Positions 23,475 to 36,699 of a DNA stretch of 64,000 nucleotides are shown here, piece by piece. The stretch is from contig NC_066581.1 of the NCBI RefSeq assembly GCF_024323335.1, positions 345,776,399 to 345,840,398 of the forward strand. The letters run 5' to 3'. The DNA is from Lathyrus oleraceus. Lineage: Eukaryota > Streptophyta > Magnoliopsida > Fabales > Fabaceae. How positions within the stretch are numbered: position 1 is the stretch's first letter; the number at the start of each line of letters is the position of its first letter. The position numbers and the translations under genes were made by a program. Under the pieces are notes generated by a model that worked only from the letters and a program-made list of their open reading frames with translations, did not search any database and was not told the DNA's origin.

Positions 23475-25290
23475 TTACTCTTCCAGTAGAATGACAGTGA
23501 TGATCCTTTTTTAGGCCTTCCAGTTCTGGACTTCCATCCCTGGTACGCACGATTTTATCCAACCCTCAAACTCGCAGTCACTGTCAGTTTCTTCACCTAC
23601 CGCACAGGCGTGATCCGAATCTTCAGCAATTGCACTCACCATTGCCTGACCATGCGCCGACATGGGATTAGCATTAACATTCGGTGATGGTGCAAAATTG
23701 ATGGCCTTGGAGTCTACCAAATCCTGGACAACATGCTTGAATGCTCTACAGCCCTCAATGTTATGCCCCGATGTACCCGAATGGAATTCACACTTGGCGC
23801 TCTCATCATAGTTGGGAGGCCTCTGATCTGATCTTAACGGAACCATCGTCCTTGGCTGAACCAACCCAAGATCCATCAACTTCTTAAACAAAACAGCATA
23901 TGTCACGGGTGGCCTGTCAAAATGGCGATCAATCCCCTTTCCTCTCACCTGGTAGCCATCTCCCTGTGCTCTCTGTTGAGGCGACTGTTGTTGCTGTCGT
24001 ACTGACTGATTACCAGCAGGGGTAGTTACTGCAGCAGTGTGCTGGTAGTAACGATCCCTACCGTGTCCTCTCTAGGCATACACAGCGCTTGATTCACCCT
24101 CATTCTTCCTTTGGCCATTTCCGAAGGGCTTCTTCGATCCTGATGACGAAGCATTACCACCCTGGATCTTCCCCATTCTCAGCCAGCTTTCAATTCTCTC
24201 CCCAGCCACCACAATGTCAGCAAAGTTGGTGACGGGACAACCCACCATTCTTTCAGCAAAAACCCCCTGCAGGGTACCCATGAAGAGATCAGACATCTCT
24301 CTGTCCACCAGTGGAGGTTGCACTCTGGCAGCCAACTCCCTCCACCTCTGAGCATATTCTTTAAACCCCTCGTTATTCTTTTGAGACATACCCTGCAGCT
24401 GGGTACGACTCGGAGCCATATCAACGTTGAACTGATACTATTTAAAGAAAGCGTCACCAAGATCCTGCCAGCTCTTGACGTCAGAAGACTTCAGCTTGGT
24501 GTACCATTCCAAGGACCCTCCAGACAGGCTGTCCTGGAAGAAGTACATCCAGAGCTTCTGATCTGTTGTATAGGCAGAAATCTTCCGGACAAAGGCCTGG
24601 AGGTGAGTCTCTGGACAAGAACTCCCATTATATTTATCAAATGCGGGCGCTTTGAACTTCTGTGGGATCATAATCCCCTCTACCAACCCCATGTTTGACA
24701 TGTTTACGACCCCGGGAGTGGCATGGCTTTCCAGAGCCCTGACCTTGTCAGCCAGCAGCTGAATCTCCTTATTCAGTGGTTGGGCGCCGTACTGACCGAA
24801 CGGTTCGTTGTGCATGGAAAACTGATCAGCCTCTCGGTCTTCCTCTCTGTCGTCATCAACCCCGAAGAAAGGCGGGAATAGACTGTCTTTCAAGTTATTG
24901 CCCATCGGACCAGGTTGACCACCAGCAACACCAAACCCACCAGCATTGTTCACTATACCCACGGTTGTCCTTTTTCCACCGTCTCGAGATCCGCCCAGCC
25001 CCTGGTTGGAGACACCATCCAGGTTCACACCACTATTAGCCGCTGAAGCCCGCTCGAGCTTCTCAACTTTATCAGCCAAAGCTTTCTGACCAACTGCAAA
25101 ACCCTGCATGATGTTGATCAGCTCATTCATCTTGTCCTTCAGCTCAAGAATATCTGTGTTCGGAAGATCCATCAGTCTGGCAGTGTTGCGCCGAGTGAAG
25201 TATCTGTGAGGACGGGTTGAGTGCAAAGGTACAACTCTACGAGCACGAGCAATGATTCCTGCAGCAATCAAGCACGTTAGAACTGGTCCC
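23475..25290 (-). pseudogene. gag: gag of element A fused in frame to the end of the pro region
   Basis: This is the retained coding part of A. The N-terminal part has GIIARARRVVPLH and a coiled-coil-like stretch (about 25000-25150). The capsid-like gag core includes WMYFFQDSLSGGSLEWYTKL and FKEYAQRWRELAARVQPP. It is followed by a Cys/His nucleic-acid-binding motif, CEFHSGTSGHNIEGC. A deletion of about 1.6 kb then joins gag to ACAVGEETDSDCEFE, which in B lies after the protease, and the frame is kept across the junction. Stops are TAG at 24438-24440 and TAG at 24072-24074, both at sites where B has CAG (Gln), and TAA at 23511-23513 before the shared end. The final stop overlaps a GTAATT donor at 23473-23478, as in B and O. 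ORF1, which precedes gag in B, is cleanly missing upstream. Confidence 0.87.
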
Positions 25291-25632
25291 TGCAAAACAG
25301 CAAACAGGTTAAAATGCATGAATGAAACGTCTATCCATACGAGGAAGCTTCTGTCCTTTGATTCTGGTTTCATCGAGACAGATAATATTTCGACAATAAC
25401 ACTCTGACATCAGGATGTCTCTCAACCAGAATCTCAATCGAGAATGTACCCTGAGTATAGATAGACGTGAGTTAGATGCAGGTGAATGCAAAATATGGAT
25501 GATGCTGATGCGTGAATGCAATGCACTGTGCCATCCTCCGAGTCATCTGAACATCTGTTGCACTGAAACCCTGATATCTGAACCGATCACAACCATCTGG
25601 GGTACTGAGCAATCATAAGTCCGACCCAAGGG

Positions 25633-25748
25633 TTCCGAAATAAACGGAAGACAGATACATCATCATCATCACCAAACAATCTCTGAGAAGATCACCACAA
25701 CATCTGAATCGGCCCGGGGAATCCTGAAATAAACGGATCCCCACTGAT
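25633..25748 (-). other. leader stem-loops with an AAATAAAC loop, element A
   Basis: Hairpin 1 is TTCCG/CGGAA around AAATAAA (25633-25649). Hairpin 2 is GGGG-A-ATCC/GGATCCCC around TGAAATAAAC (about 25716-25742), eight pairs with one bulge. Both recur in B's leader at 56901-57015. Confidence 0.55.
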
Positions 25749-26427
25749 AAATACCACGGACGACACTCCGACATCTCTGAAATAAATGCCCATAAATCCG
25801 ACTTATAAATAGGACTCTGATCAACGGAACCAAAAGTCACCATCAAAGTCACCATCTGAACATGCATCTGAAAGAATCACCCTCCCCTCACAGGTAAATT
25901 CTAATCAGGTTATCCTAAGGCGGATAATAGTCTCGACAATCGGGCAAAGATACTCAACGGGTTTGCCCTTTCGGGTGTGCCATTGTAGCTCCCTTAAGAT
26001 CGTCTAAACCAAAGATCCGGGAAAGATCGGTCACCGAAGTCAATAGCTCAAAAGAGGTAACCCAACCAAAGTGGAAAACCCCACTGAGGAAGAGCACTCT
26101 CAGATGAACCTCGTCCGGCTTGTGGTATGTCACGTCGCAACAGCATGCCCAACCGGCATGTGAGGAACGTGAGACCACACTAATCCTAGGTGTGTACTCG
26201 GGCCTGGGTTTTAGCCCCACTCAGAACACCCACCCCAAAACAAGAAACCACCTGCACAGAGGACGGCAACATGATAGTATGATGCATGCAAATATTTATG
26301 CAAATATATACACAGTCAGAATAATAAATGCAATAAATAAAGCGGCACAAGCAACCTAAACTATCCTAGAACGCTAGGAGAGACTCGCTTAGGGAAGATG
26401 GACCAGCACAGGTCAACATCTATGAAT

Positions 26428-26445
26428 TCCCCAGCAGAGTCGCCA
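26428..26445 (-). other. primer binding site of element A
   Basis: In element sense it reads TGGCGACTCTGCTGGGGA, two bases after the 5' LTR end. The complement ends in CCA, as a tRNA 3' end should. By analogy with known Ogre elements the primer is probably tRNA-Arg. Confidence 0.88.
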
Positions 26446-26447
26446 GC

Positions 26448-29400
26448 TGTCGCATCCGCAAAAAACAACCGGCGGGCTGAAACAAAAACAATACAGAGCC
26501 GCCACCGTGCGTTATTTATCCCGAAAGTGGGAAAGGAAACGCTCGAAGTAAACCTGGGAAAAGCATGGTCTCGCGACCAAAGAGAATGGGATCGGGAGTC
26601 GGTTACGCAAGGGGAAGGTATTAGCACCCCTCACGTCCGTCGTACTCGACGGGATCCACGCTCAAAAGATAGAAAAAGGTTGCTAAAACAAACATCACAC
26701 ACACACACACTGAAGACAACACAGGTGGAGGAAGAGGGGAGAGGGCTCGCTAGGACATCGCATCCTATGCCTACGTATCTCGTCTGGAACGAGAATCAGA
26801 GCTGCCGTAGTTCGGCTCACGCACGCCAAACAAGACACACACAAACATGGGTAAACATGGAACCCGAACGCCAATCGCTGGACTTACATCGGCTTCCGAA
26901 CCGAACAAACACACTCAGGATACAGACAGCCAATCGCTGGGCTTACATCTATATCCTGACACACAAGATGGTTAACAAGCAAACACACACAAAAAGGAAA
27001 AAAAGTGAAAAACAAAAAGGGTGCCCGGAGAGATCTCGTGCGACCTCCTGCCTACGTACCTCATCTGGTATGAGGATCAGGGCAACGTAGTTCCCCTGAA
27101 CGAGAAAGAAATTCTAACCAGATACAAAGGGAGACACACTACTAGGGAGCTGGACTCGAGCCTAGATGTTATCATGCATCATTGCCCTATGTTAAGGTTC
27201 ACTATCTACTTACACAACAGCAAGCTAATCCTATCCAGGAAAAAGCAAAGCATGCAAGCATAAACAAAACAAAGCAAACATTCCAAATAGCACACACTAT
27301 ATCCAGTCAAAGTGGGCTCAAACAAAGGGTTAGAATGCCAAGGCAAGTCATCTGTACAAGGGTGGTGTTAGCTCTTAACCCTGACATTGAGAGTCAGGGT
27401 GAAGCTGATGAAAGGTGAGTGAAGATTAGACTTCACAACTCTTATCCCCGGCCAGGGAGAGCTTCAGACAAAGGAGTGTGGGTCCAGAAAGTGGGGACCC
27501 TTCTACACTCAAGACACTGACTCAACTGATCTTGGGTTAATGTCCCAATGCATCTACACAGTGGTGTGAGCAGAGGGACGACTCAACAGAATAGCAGGAG
27601 GTGGACTACACACCTCTTGTGTCTGCCAATTGCCTTAATCAAGGTCTTTACCTGCTTGGGGACAAAAATAAACAATCACAATCATCGCCTCTTAAGGAGG
27701 ACTTTAGACAGGTGCCTGGCCAAGTAACAAGCCAGGTCTTCCAGACTACATGGAGAAAGGAAATTCTACCTCAATTGGTTTATACAACCAAGCACAGCAA
27801 GCAAGTTCTCAAGGAACTATTAGCAACTAATGTACCTGAAATCAATCAAATACAATCAGTATACCAATCACAAAAGCAAAACAGACAGCATAAAAGCCAA
27901 CAGTCAATGTTCAATCAACAATGCAATGTGCAAAGCACAATCAACTCAAGTGAGCCAAGCATCCTATAAAATAAAACAAGTTAGTTCACAACAATTGACC
28001 AAATCAAACTCAATTAACTTGAAGCAATCTCCTTAAGCATTTGCATCTCAACCTGAAAAGCCAAACTCAAATATGAGAAACAAGACTACTAGGACAAGCC
28101 TAGGGTCAAAAGGAGATGAAAAATCCAAAACAGCAAGTGAAAATTATCCAAAATCACAATCAAACAATTTAGACACAAATCCAATTGGTCCCATGCTCAT
28201 ATCATTCATTATCATCATTTCATGAAAGAAAAGGCATCAAACATGCAATTCGCAACCTCAAAGGACCAAACAGAATAATCACCATCAAAACATTATCAAA
28301 ATATTTCAATAAATTCCACAAAAATTCAAGTCTAGACAGAACATATGGAATGAATAGAATATCAAATTTCAGCTCATTTGGATCAAGGGAAGTAGGTCAA
28401 TAAAAATCAGAAAGTCCAGACAAGTTCAAGCAAGCCAACACAAGGCATCAAAACAAGCACCAACTTCCATCAATCATAAAACAGTGAAAAAACATGATAA
28501 ATGAATGGGATCAAAACCACAATGACCTATAATGTGTCTAGAATCCACATGTCAAATTTCACATCCATCCAATTAATGACCAGAATTTCACAAGCCAAAT
28601 ACAAACATGTGTCACAAAAAATCAACAAATGACCAAACAGGGGGAAAAATTCCAATCAAATAGGAAATGCCATCAATAAATCCAGAAAAATTCACATGTG
28701 TTCTCAACATCCATATGCTCAATCATGCAAAAATTCAACTCAATCCAATGTCCCTAAGCACATCAAATAAAATCATGAAATTCACCAAGCATGGTGTGAC
28801 ACAAATTGTCACACCTCTAATCAAAAATTCATATCTCATCAACCATGGATCCAAAAATTGCAAACTATACATCAAAATCACCAGCAAAGAGTCCAGAATA
28901 GGCATGTAAAATTGCAAGCATTTCTATGGAAGCATCATCATTTTATGAGTGAAATGGCAAAGCATACACAAATTGGACACATTCAACCAAACCCTAGGCA
29001 ATTTATTTTTCCACACGTGCACAAAAATAATAAAAATCACCATAAAAAACTACACATCACAAGGAGAATAATGCAAAAAGTCTCATCAAATTTGGACAAA
29101 AAATGAAGAACTTATGGATTTTTGAAGATCATGAATCAAAATGAAATGAAAAAAATGAAAAAGAAATGAAATAATACAAATTAAATGAAATAATGGCAAT
29201 TGCGTAATTATCCTTCAGCAAAGCCAAAACGCTACGTTTCAGTTTTTCGCTGGCAGCACACGACTGGTTGAGGGAAGCGGGAAACACAATTTGAAAATTC
29301 ACAGCCAGGCCACAAGATCAAACACGTTCTTGGACGTGTTCTTCCTCAAGATCAACATCAAAATTTCCAGAAAATGCGTATGAACAAAAATTCACCAAAC

Positions 29401-31293
29401 TAGACAAATCATATATCACTGGAATCACCGTTCAACAAGGATCATGAAACTAACAAGCATTGGACCTAACTCTCAACATATCAACCAGATCGATCGAAAA
29501 TAGGTTTGCACATCAAACTTCCAATCAAGATTTCTCTCTCGATACTCAATCAAATTCAAAACCACGAGCAGCATGCTATTCTATGTTGAAAGATCTACAA
29601 GAACCATATGATAATTGGAGCAATTAAAGAGATCGAAATCTGACCTTATGGAGATGGCAGTTCGTGAATTCGTGCTCTTCAATGTCCAAAACACCAAAAC
29701 AGAAGCGGTTCAATGATGTGGAAAGTGATTGCAACAAGTAGTTTAGCTCAAAACAGCTCCAGCTCAAAGATTCTTCAATTTGCCATGGAAGATCACTATG
29801 AGGACAGTCCAAATTCTTCACTCCTTTGCCACGATTTGGATGAAACAGTTGTGCACCAACACTTGTAGAGTGTGGATCAAACAAGAACCATTGCAATTGA
29901 TGAAGAATTCAGTGTGAAATGATGAAAAATGTGTGGAAAAAGTTTGGAGAATTGAGAGGTTTTTGGAGGGAAAGTTGGTTAGATCTTGAGAAATGTGAAG
30001 TGTGATTATCAATTCTGTTACAATTAACACTTTATACCATCTCCTAATCCATTTCTTAATCACAATTAGCAAAATCAAAATGAATTAGTGAAATGCATTT
30101 TCAATTGAAATAACCAAAATAGCCTTTTGCAAAACCAGTCAATGTAACAGTACCAAGCCAATGCAAACAAGTTCTAAATGACATTTGTGATGTGTAGCAA
30201 TTGGCCTTGTATGCAAAATCCATGTATTTCACAAAATCACCTATTTTCCCACCAATTTTCAAATAATGCACTTGAAAAATGACATTTTGCCATGATGATT
30301 TTTGATGAAATATGATGATGCATCATGAAAGTACATGTGAAATGTGGTTTGCTCAAAGAAAGATCACTCAATTTGGCCATTCCATGTGAAAGTTATGCCA
30401 CTTTGAATTTAGGCATTTTCTGAAAATGATTGGACCATAACTTGCCAACCACACATGAGAAATTCATGTTCTTGGACTTTTTGGAAAGGTGAGAGCAAGG
30501 CCTACAACTTTCATGTTGGACAAAATTTCATTTGAAGCATTTTTGGACATGTAATTTTGAGATGAAAAACTTTCCATTTTTGGAAACTTTCAATTATAGG
30601 TCACTTTCTATTTTTGGAAAGTTCCCATCTGACTTTATTTTCTTCATTCTTGATGTTTGAAATGTCAAATGAAACTTGTTTCAACATGAATGAAGTGTCT
30701 CTAACCCTCTCCCACCTCCAAATCCATCATTTCAGACACAGTTGACCACAATTGACTTTTTCAATTGATAGATGAATTTGGCTATGCACTGATCCACTTG
30801 AGCCTCAAACTCCTGATGAAATGGCTCAATGATGAAACCCTAGCCTCCATGAGCTCAATATAATCACATGATGATCCCCATATTCATTGTAGACCCCATC
30901 TCCTTGCCAAGCCCTGATTGGCCCAATACAACTGATTAGGGTTGACTAGTGGTCAAAACCCTAATCTCAAGGTATCTGATCAATCTCTTGAATCTCTTGG
31001 TGATGACAAGACCATGATGATGATGATGCATCATTTCAGCCAAGATGAAGATCAAACCCCCTTGAGAATCAAGAAACCCTAATTTGTAGCACAATCCTCA
31101 GATGGCTAAAGATCCAGTCAATGACACCCTTAGCTTGAATCTCAACCTCTTATCTTCTGACCAAGACTCATGAGGATGACTTGCTTGATGTAGCCACATG
31201 ATATGCAAATATGTAATGCCTAATGACCTACAAAATGATATGCAATATGTTAAGCTAGTCCCAAGAGAGGAGGGCAAATTTTGAGGTGTTACA
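26448..31293 (-). repeat. 5' LTR of element A, 4,846 bp
   Basis: Near-identical partner of 12897-17739, 3 bp longer because of a CA-repeat difference and one single-base indel. It is followed by the CATTA duplication. The CTACGTA stem-loop modules are at about 26754-27098. Confidence 0.97.
30030..30036 (-). promoter_or_regulatory. TATA box in element A's 5' LTR
   Basis: TATAAAG on the minus strand at the matching position to that in the 3' LTR. This copy would start the genomic transcript and leaves about 3.6 kb of LTR in the RNA leader. Confidence 0.5.
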
Positions 31294-31298
31294 CATTA
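31294..31298 (+). repeat. target site duplication of element A, right copy
   Basis: CATTA, identical to 12892-12896. Confidence 0.93.
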
Positions 31299-31854
31299 CT
31301 ATCTCTGATTTGGGGTCCGAGAAGTTGAGTACCGTAGAACATTTAACCCCTCTTGACCTATTTAGGACGTAGTGCGGAGACTGTTCAAGTGTAGACTTGA
31401 TAAAAGTTGTTACACGATACTACACTCGGACGAGTTTCTCTTGAGAATATTATGGGTTGATAAGTCAGTCATCCTAACCTGTAATATCTGATAGATGGAA
31501 TTAAGACTCTGGGAACTTTTTAGAACATGATCTACAGTTTTTATCCTTAGTTCACTCCTTTGGGATGGTTCTTACCTAGACTCCATGCTCGTGACTCACA
31601 ACAAACCCCTTGATTCTTGGTTGATCCAATCTAGTCTTGTCAATATTAATGGAACTTGGGTGTTGATAAGGTGAAAACCATAATCCACCAAAATGGATGA
31701 TTGATCTTGACAATGACTTGATTCATCCCTTGACCTTGTTTGTTTGCCTTGTGTGTGATCCCTTATTTGTGATTGTTGCATTCATGCGCATCATAACATT
31801 CATCACATGGAAATTTCAAGGAACTGAGGTCTTATTTGCAAATATTTTCAGACC
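31299..31854 (+). other. leader of element O, second part
   Basis: Untranslated sequence leading to ORF1. TTTTCAG at 31845-31851, three bases before the ORF1 ATG, could be a splice acceptor, but no partner donor is identified. Confidence 0.6.
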
Positions 31855-33225
31855 ATGGATTATGGACGAAGGAACACTAAGAAGTACAGTTTCAGATGTC
31901 CGGATTTGAAAGAGTTAAGGAAGCTATCATCCTTTGTATTAGATCCCTTGGACTTCAAGCAATGTCATGGGAAGCTTCTGTCTATCTTGTCTAATGATGT
32001 GGTTGAAGGACTTCTGAGTGTGTTGGTTCAGTTTTACAATCCTCTCTACCATTGCTTCACTTTTCCTGATTATCAGCTTGTGCCTACGTTAGAAGAGTAT
32101 GCCCATCTCTTGGGAATACCTATTTCTAGCAAAGTGCCTTTTAGTGGATTGGAGGAGATTCTCAGATCTCATATTATAGCTGAAGCTCTTCACTTGAAGA
32201 AGTCTAAGATAGAGGCTCATTGGGTGAAGAAAGAAGGATTGTTTGGATTGACTTCTGAATTCCTCATCAAGGAAGCTACTACCTTTACTCAAGCCGGTAG
32301 TGTGGATACTTTTGAAGCTATCTTTGTGTTGCTCATCTATGGTTTAGCCTTGTTCCCTAACGTTGACGATTTTGTTGATGTTAATGCCATTAGAATTTTC
32401 TTGATTGGTAATCCTGTGCCTATTTTGTTGGGTGATATGTATTTCTCTTTGCATCTAAGGAATTCTAAGGGTTGTGGGACAATTGTCTGTTGTATTCCTC
32501 TTCTGTACAAGTGGTTTATTTTGCACTTGCCTCAGACGCCTGCTTTTGTGGAGAACAAACAATGTCTAAGGTGGTCTCAGAAACTCGTGTCTCTCATTAA
32601 TGATGATATAGTTTGGTATGACTCTTCATTGAGTAGCTTGGAGATTATTGATTATTATGGTGAATTCTCTAATGTGCCTCTCATTGGTACACAAGGAGGA
32701 ATCAACTACAACCCTGCATTGGCTCGTCGTCAACTTGGGTTCCCCTTTAAAGACAAACCTAATAACACTTTGTTATAAGGTCTTTTCTATCAAGAGGGTA
32801 AAGATCCCCAACGTTTGAAGCAGAAGATTGTGCATGCTTGGCATAATGTGCATATGAAAGGAAGATCCGAGCTTGGTCCGTGCAATTGTGTAGCTTTGGA
32901 AGCTTACATTCTTTGGGTGAAAAAGAGAGATTTGGAGTTGAGGATGCCTTATGCTTGTGAGAGACCTATGTCTATGGTTGTGGCTGAGCCATCAACTCTC
33001 CCCAACCAAGATGTAGAGGAGTTGGAAGATGCACTCGCCAAGATGAAGCAAGAGAAGGATATGTGGGAAGAGTGTTTCCATGCTTTGAGCAAAAAGCATG
33101 AGGAGTTGCAGCTTGAGTCTAAGGAAAAAGATGCACTTATTGAGCTTCTTGATGACCGAGTAACAAAGAGACAAAGAGAACCAGAGGTCTCATCTTCCTC
33201 TATTATGCCTCAACCCTTCGCCTGA
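31855..33225 (+). pseudogene. Ogre ORF1 of element O (unknown function), one nonsense stop
   Basis: The ATG at 31855 starts the extra ORF that distinguishes Ogre elements; its function is unknown. The N-terminus contains CPDLKELRKLSSFVLDPLDF. Next is a fold-like core with FPDYQLVPTLEEYAHLLGIP and LFPNVDDFVDVNAIRIFLIGNP, then GGINYNPALARRQLGFP. TAA at 32776-32778 interrupts the frame. The same frame continues to 33225 with KIVHAWHNVHMKGRSELGPC and a Glu/Lys-rich, coiled-coil-like tail (VEELEDALAKMKQEKD). Element B has a homologue at 54971-56694. The core block order resembles that of plant mobile domain proteins, which I treat as a hypothesis. Gag starts 8 bp after its stop. Confidence 0.87.
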
Positions 33226-33233
33226 CTGCCATA

Positions 33234-36200
33234 ATGGAGTCAGTGTTAGCTGCTCAAAGCCAATCTTCTCCAATGCCTGCAACTCCTCCTCCTCAGAGGA
33301 CTGTCATTTTAGAGGTTGCTACCTCTACCATTCCAGCTGCTGTCGCTCATTTTGGACCTGCCATGCCTGCCGGATTCCCGTGGGGAATGCCGCCCAACTT
33401 TGTGCCCGAGGGTTTTGCGCCTACATTTGCTTCCATGCCGGCATCTAGCCTGGTCATGTCTGTGCCACCACCGATTGTTCACACTTTACCCCATGTTGAA
33501 GACACCATCTATCATTCTGAGCCGTCTGAGGGTCCGTATGTTTATGAGAAGATGGATGAAATGAAAGACCAATTCCTTGAGCTGTGAAACGAGTTGAAGA
33601 CCTTGAGGGGAAAGGATATGTTTCGTAAGAGTGCTGCGGAACTTTGCTTGGTTCCTAATGTTAAGATCCCGATGAAATTTAAAGTCCCTGACTTTGAAAA
33701 GTATAAGGGGAATACCTGTCTGCTCAATCATCTCGTCATGTATGCTAGAAAGATGTCGACGCAAACTGATAATGATCAGTTACTGATTCATTATTTTCAA
33801 GACAGTCTGACTGGTGCCGCTTTGAGGTCGTACATGGGTTTGGATAGTGCGAGTGTCCGCACGTTCAACGATTTGGGTGAAGCATTTGTGAAGCAGTACA
33901 AGTATAATGTGGATATGGCGCCAGATAGGGATCAATTGAGGTTATTGTCTCAGAAGGATACGGAGACGTTTAAAGAATATGCTCAGCGATGGAGAGAACT
34001 TGCCGCTCAGATTACCCCTCCTTTGGAAGAAAAGGAGATGACCAAGATTTTCCTCAAGACCCTAAGCTCATTTTACTATGAGCGGATGATTCCCAGTGCC
34101 CCCAGTGATTTTACCGAAATGGTAAATATGGGGATGAGACTAGAAGAAGGTGTTCGAGAGGGACGGTTATCTAAAGAGGAGGTTTCGTCTAGCAAGAAGT
34201 ATGGAAGTGGGTTTGCCAAGAAGAAAGAGAACGAGACCAATGAAGTATCTGTTAGGAGGCAGAGGAGGCCTCATGTAAGAAGAAGTCAACAACCCCGTCA
34301 ACACCATCATCAAGTATCATCTGTAATTCCGGTATTTTCTAACAATCAATCAACACCTATTCAACAACAACGTCAACAACCGCCACCACAACGAACAAAC
34401 ACCTACAACAACGACAATACCAACAATCATCAACAACCATAAAATTTTGAGAGGAAGAAGGTATCTTTTGACTCGATTCCTATATCTTATGCTGAATTGT
34501 ATCCATCATTGGTTCTCAAGACCCTTTTGCAACCAAGAAATCCGCCTCAGATTCCTGAACCACTGCCATGGTGGTACAAGCCTGAGCTTCATTGTGCCTT
34601 TCACCAAGGGGCTCCTGGTCACGATATTGAGAATTGTTACCCCCTGAAGTATGAAGTCCAAAAGCTGGTAAATAGTGGAATGGTGTCCTTTGAGGACCGT
34701 GCGCCGAATGTCAAAGTTAATCCACTTCCTGCTCATGGTAACCCTTCTGTCAATATGGTGGATGGCTGTCCTGGGGAGTTCAAGGTATTTGATGTCCGCT
34801 TTATTAAAAGGTCCTTGGTGACGATGTACAAGGATATCTGTTTGGTAAGTGATTGTGAGCATGACCAGGATGGTTGTGCAATTTGCAGTGTCAACCCTAA
34901 AGGTTGTATGGTTGTGAAGAGAGACATCCAGAGGTTAATGGATGAAGGTATGATTCAGATTCTCCAGTCCCGTCACGTGGATAACGATGTGAATGTAATA
35001 GTGCCAGTATTCAAGACACCAGAGAGAGTGGTAATCTAGTTCGACAGCAGCAGTAGTAATAGTGTCAGCAACAGATCGGTATCGTCGTTGGTTATACGGT
35101 TAGTGCGCCCCATCCCGTATGCATCCGATAAGGCTATCCCATATCAGTACAATGCAACTATGTTAGAGAAAGGTCAAGAGGTCCCTTTGCCTACGATCGT
35201 TTCTGTTGTGAGCATAGCTGATGTTACTAAGGTGACCCGTAGTGGTCATGTCTTTGGGCCGGTGTTCCCAAAGAAAGCAGAAGATTGTTCAGTTGGTAAG
35301 AGTGTTGAAGTGCCTGTAGTTGATCCAACTAGCGCTCCAAAGTGTCAGTCTGGTGAATCCAGCGGTTTGAAGCCTAGTGATGATGATGAGGTACTCCAGT
35401 TGATTAAGAAAAGTGAATTCAATATGGTGGAGCAGCTGCTCCAAACCCCCTCCAAGATTTCAGTGTTGTCTCTGCTTATGAACTCCGAAGCGCATAGAGA
35501 GGCACTGCAGAAGGTATTAGAACAAGCTTATGTGGATCCTGATGTTACGGTGGATCAGTTTAATCATATTGTGGCTAACATCACTTCCTGCAACAATTTG
35601 AGCTTTTGTGATGAGGAACTTCCTGAGGAAGGTAGGAATCACAATCTAGCGTTGCATATTCCAATGAGTTGCAAGGAGGATGCTTTGTCGAATGTGTTGG
35701 TCGATACTGGTTCTTTATTAAACGTACTCCCAAAACCAACCTTTTCAAGATTGTCGTATCAAGGAGCTCCTGTGAGATATAATGGCGTGATCGTCAAAGC
35801 ATTTGATGGTTCTCGCAAAATTGTGATTGGTGAAGTGGAACTTCCTGTGAAGATAGGTTCGAGTGATTTCCAAATTACTTTCCAAGTGATGGATATCCAC
35901 CCGGCCTATAGTTGCTTGTTAGGAAGGCCATGGATACACGAGGCAGGATCCGTTACGTCAATTCTGCATCAAAAGTTGAAGTTTGTAAAGAACGGTAAGA
36001 TTGTTATCGTCGATGGAGAGAAGGATTTGTTGGTAAGCCACCTGTCATATTTCTCTTATGTAGAAGTTGAGGATGAGATTAGAACTTCGTTCCAAGCCTT
36101 ATATATTGCTGAAGAAAAGAGAGTTGGGGCACCTATGTCCTCATTCAAAGATACGCAGAAGATTGTCGAAGATGGTAATTTTAATCAGTGGGGCCAGATG

Positions 36201-36446
36201 GTAGAGGTCGCCGACAACAAGAGCAGAGCCGGTTTGGGATTCCAACAAGGTTCGTCTGTGATTAGAGCTGAAGATGTGCAACCCAATTTCCATAGCAGAG
36301 GGTTAATTCATGGTAATGAACAATACTTAGCTGCTGTGGTCGAGGGTGATGAAGATGAAGACTGCACCAATTTTGTGACACATGGAAAAGCTTGCAACAA
36401 TTGGATTGTTGTTGATATTCCTATTATTGTGCATCGATCTAAGTAA
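33234..36446 (+). pseudogene. gag-pro: gag-pro of element O with three internal stops
   Basis: A single frame encodes gag and protease and is broken only by nonsense codons: TGA 33585-33587, TAA 34440-34442 and TAG 35037-35039. A Pro-rich start is followed by the gag core (HYFQDSLTGAAL, FKEYAQRWRELAAQITPP), a basic Gln-rich tract (34250-34440) and the Cys/His motif CAFHQGAPGHDIENC at about 34594. The aspartic protease active site LVDTGSLLNVLP is at about 35698; B has DTGSS, so Ser to Leu here is a substitution next to the catalytic Asp-Thr-Gly. GRPWIH marks the protease end. The final stop (36444-36446) overlaps the intron donor. Confidence 0.9.
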
Positions 36447-36699
36447 TTGCTTTTATCTATTTTTGAAAATCCTTCTCTTATGCCTAAGGGAGAAGTGAAC
36501 ATTGTTTGGACATTTTCAAATTTGATCATCAATAAAATATAATTATATTCATCCACATCTATGATGTTTTTATTTTTACTTTTTGCTTTTCTGAAAATGG
36601 TAATCACAAAAAACATAAATAAATAAATACAATTGTCCATATGCATAATATTGGTCACAAATCACTTATCTAAAATCAAAATATCAAATCATTATGCAG
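36443..36699 (+). other. intron of element O between pro and RT
   Basis: Donor GTAATT overlaps the stop of gag-pro and the acceptor is ATTATGCAG. The interval is AT-rich, 257 bp long and full of stops. Ogre elements are known to splice an intron at this position. With these exact sites the frame does not carry over into pol (257 is not a multiple of three), so O has an indel nearby or uses another site. Confidence 0.65.

Larger units (their letters stand above)
12897..31293 (-). mobile_element. element A: complete but internally deleted Ogre-type retrotransposon
   Basis: This is an 18.4-kb element with two nearly identical LTRs, a PBS, a PPT-like site and a flanking CATTA duplication. It is transcribed leftward. 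Compared with element B, its 8.7-kb internal region lacks ORF1 (about 2 kb), the protease part (about 1.6 kb), the centre of RT (about 0.4 kb) and the RNase H/integrase core (about 1.1 kb). It has gained a minisatellite at 18370-19262. It can encode no enzyme, so its young insertion age implies mobilisation by another element. Confidence 0.96.
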
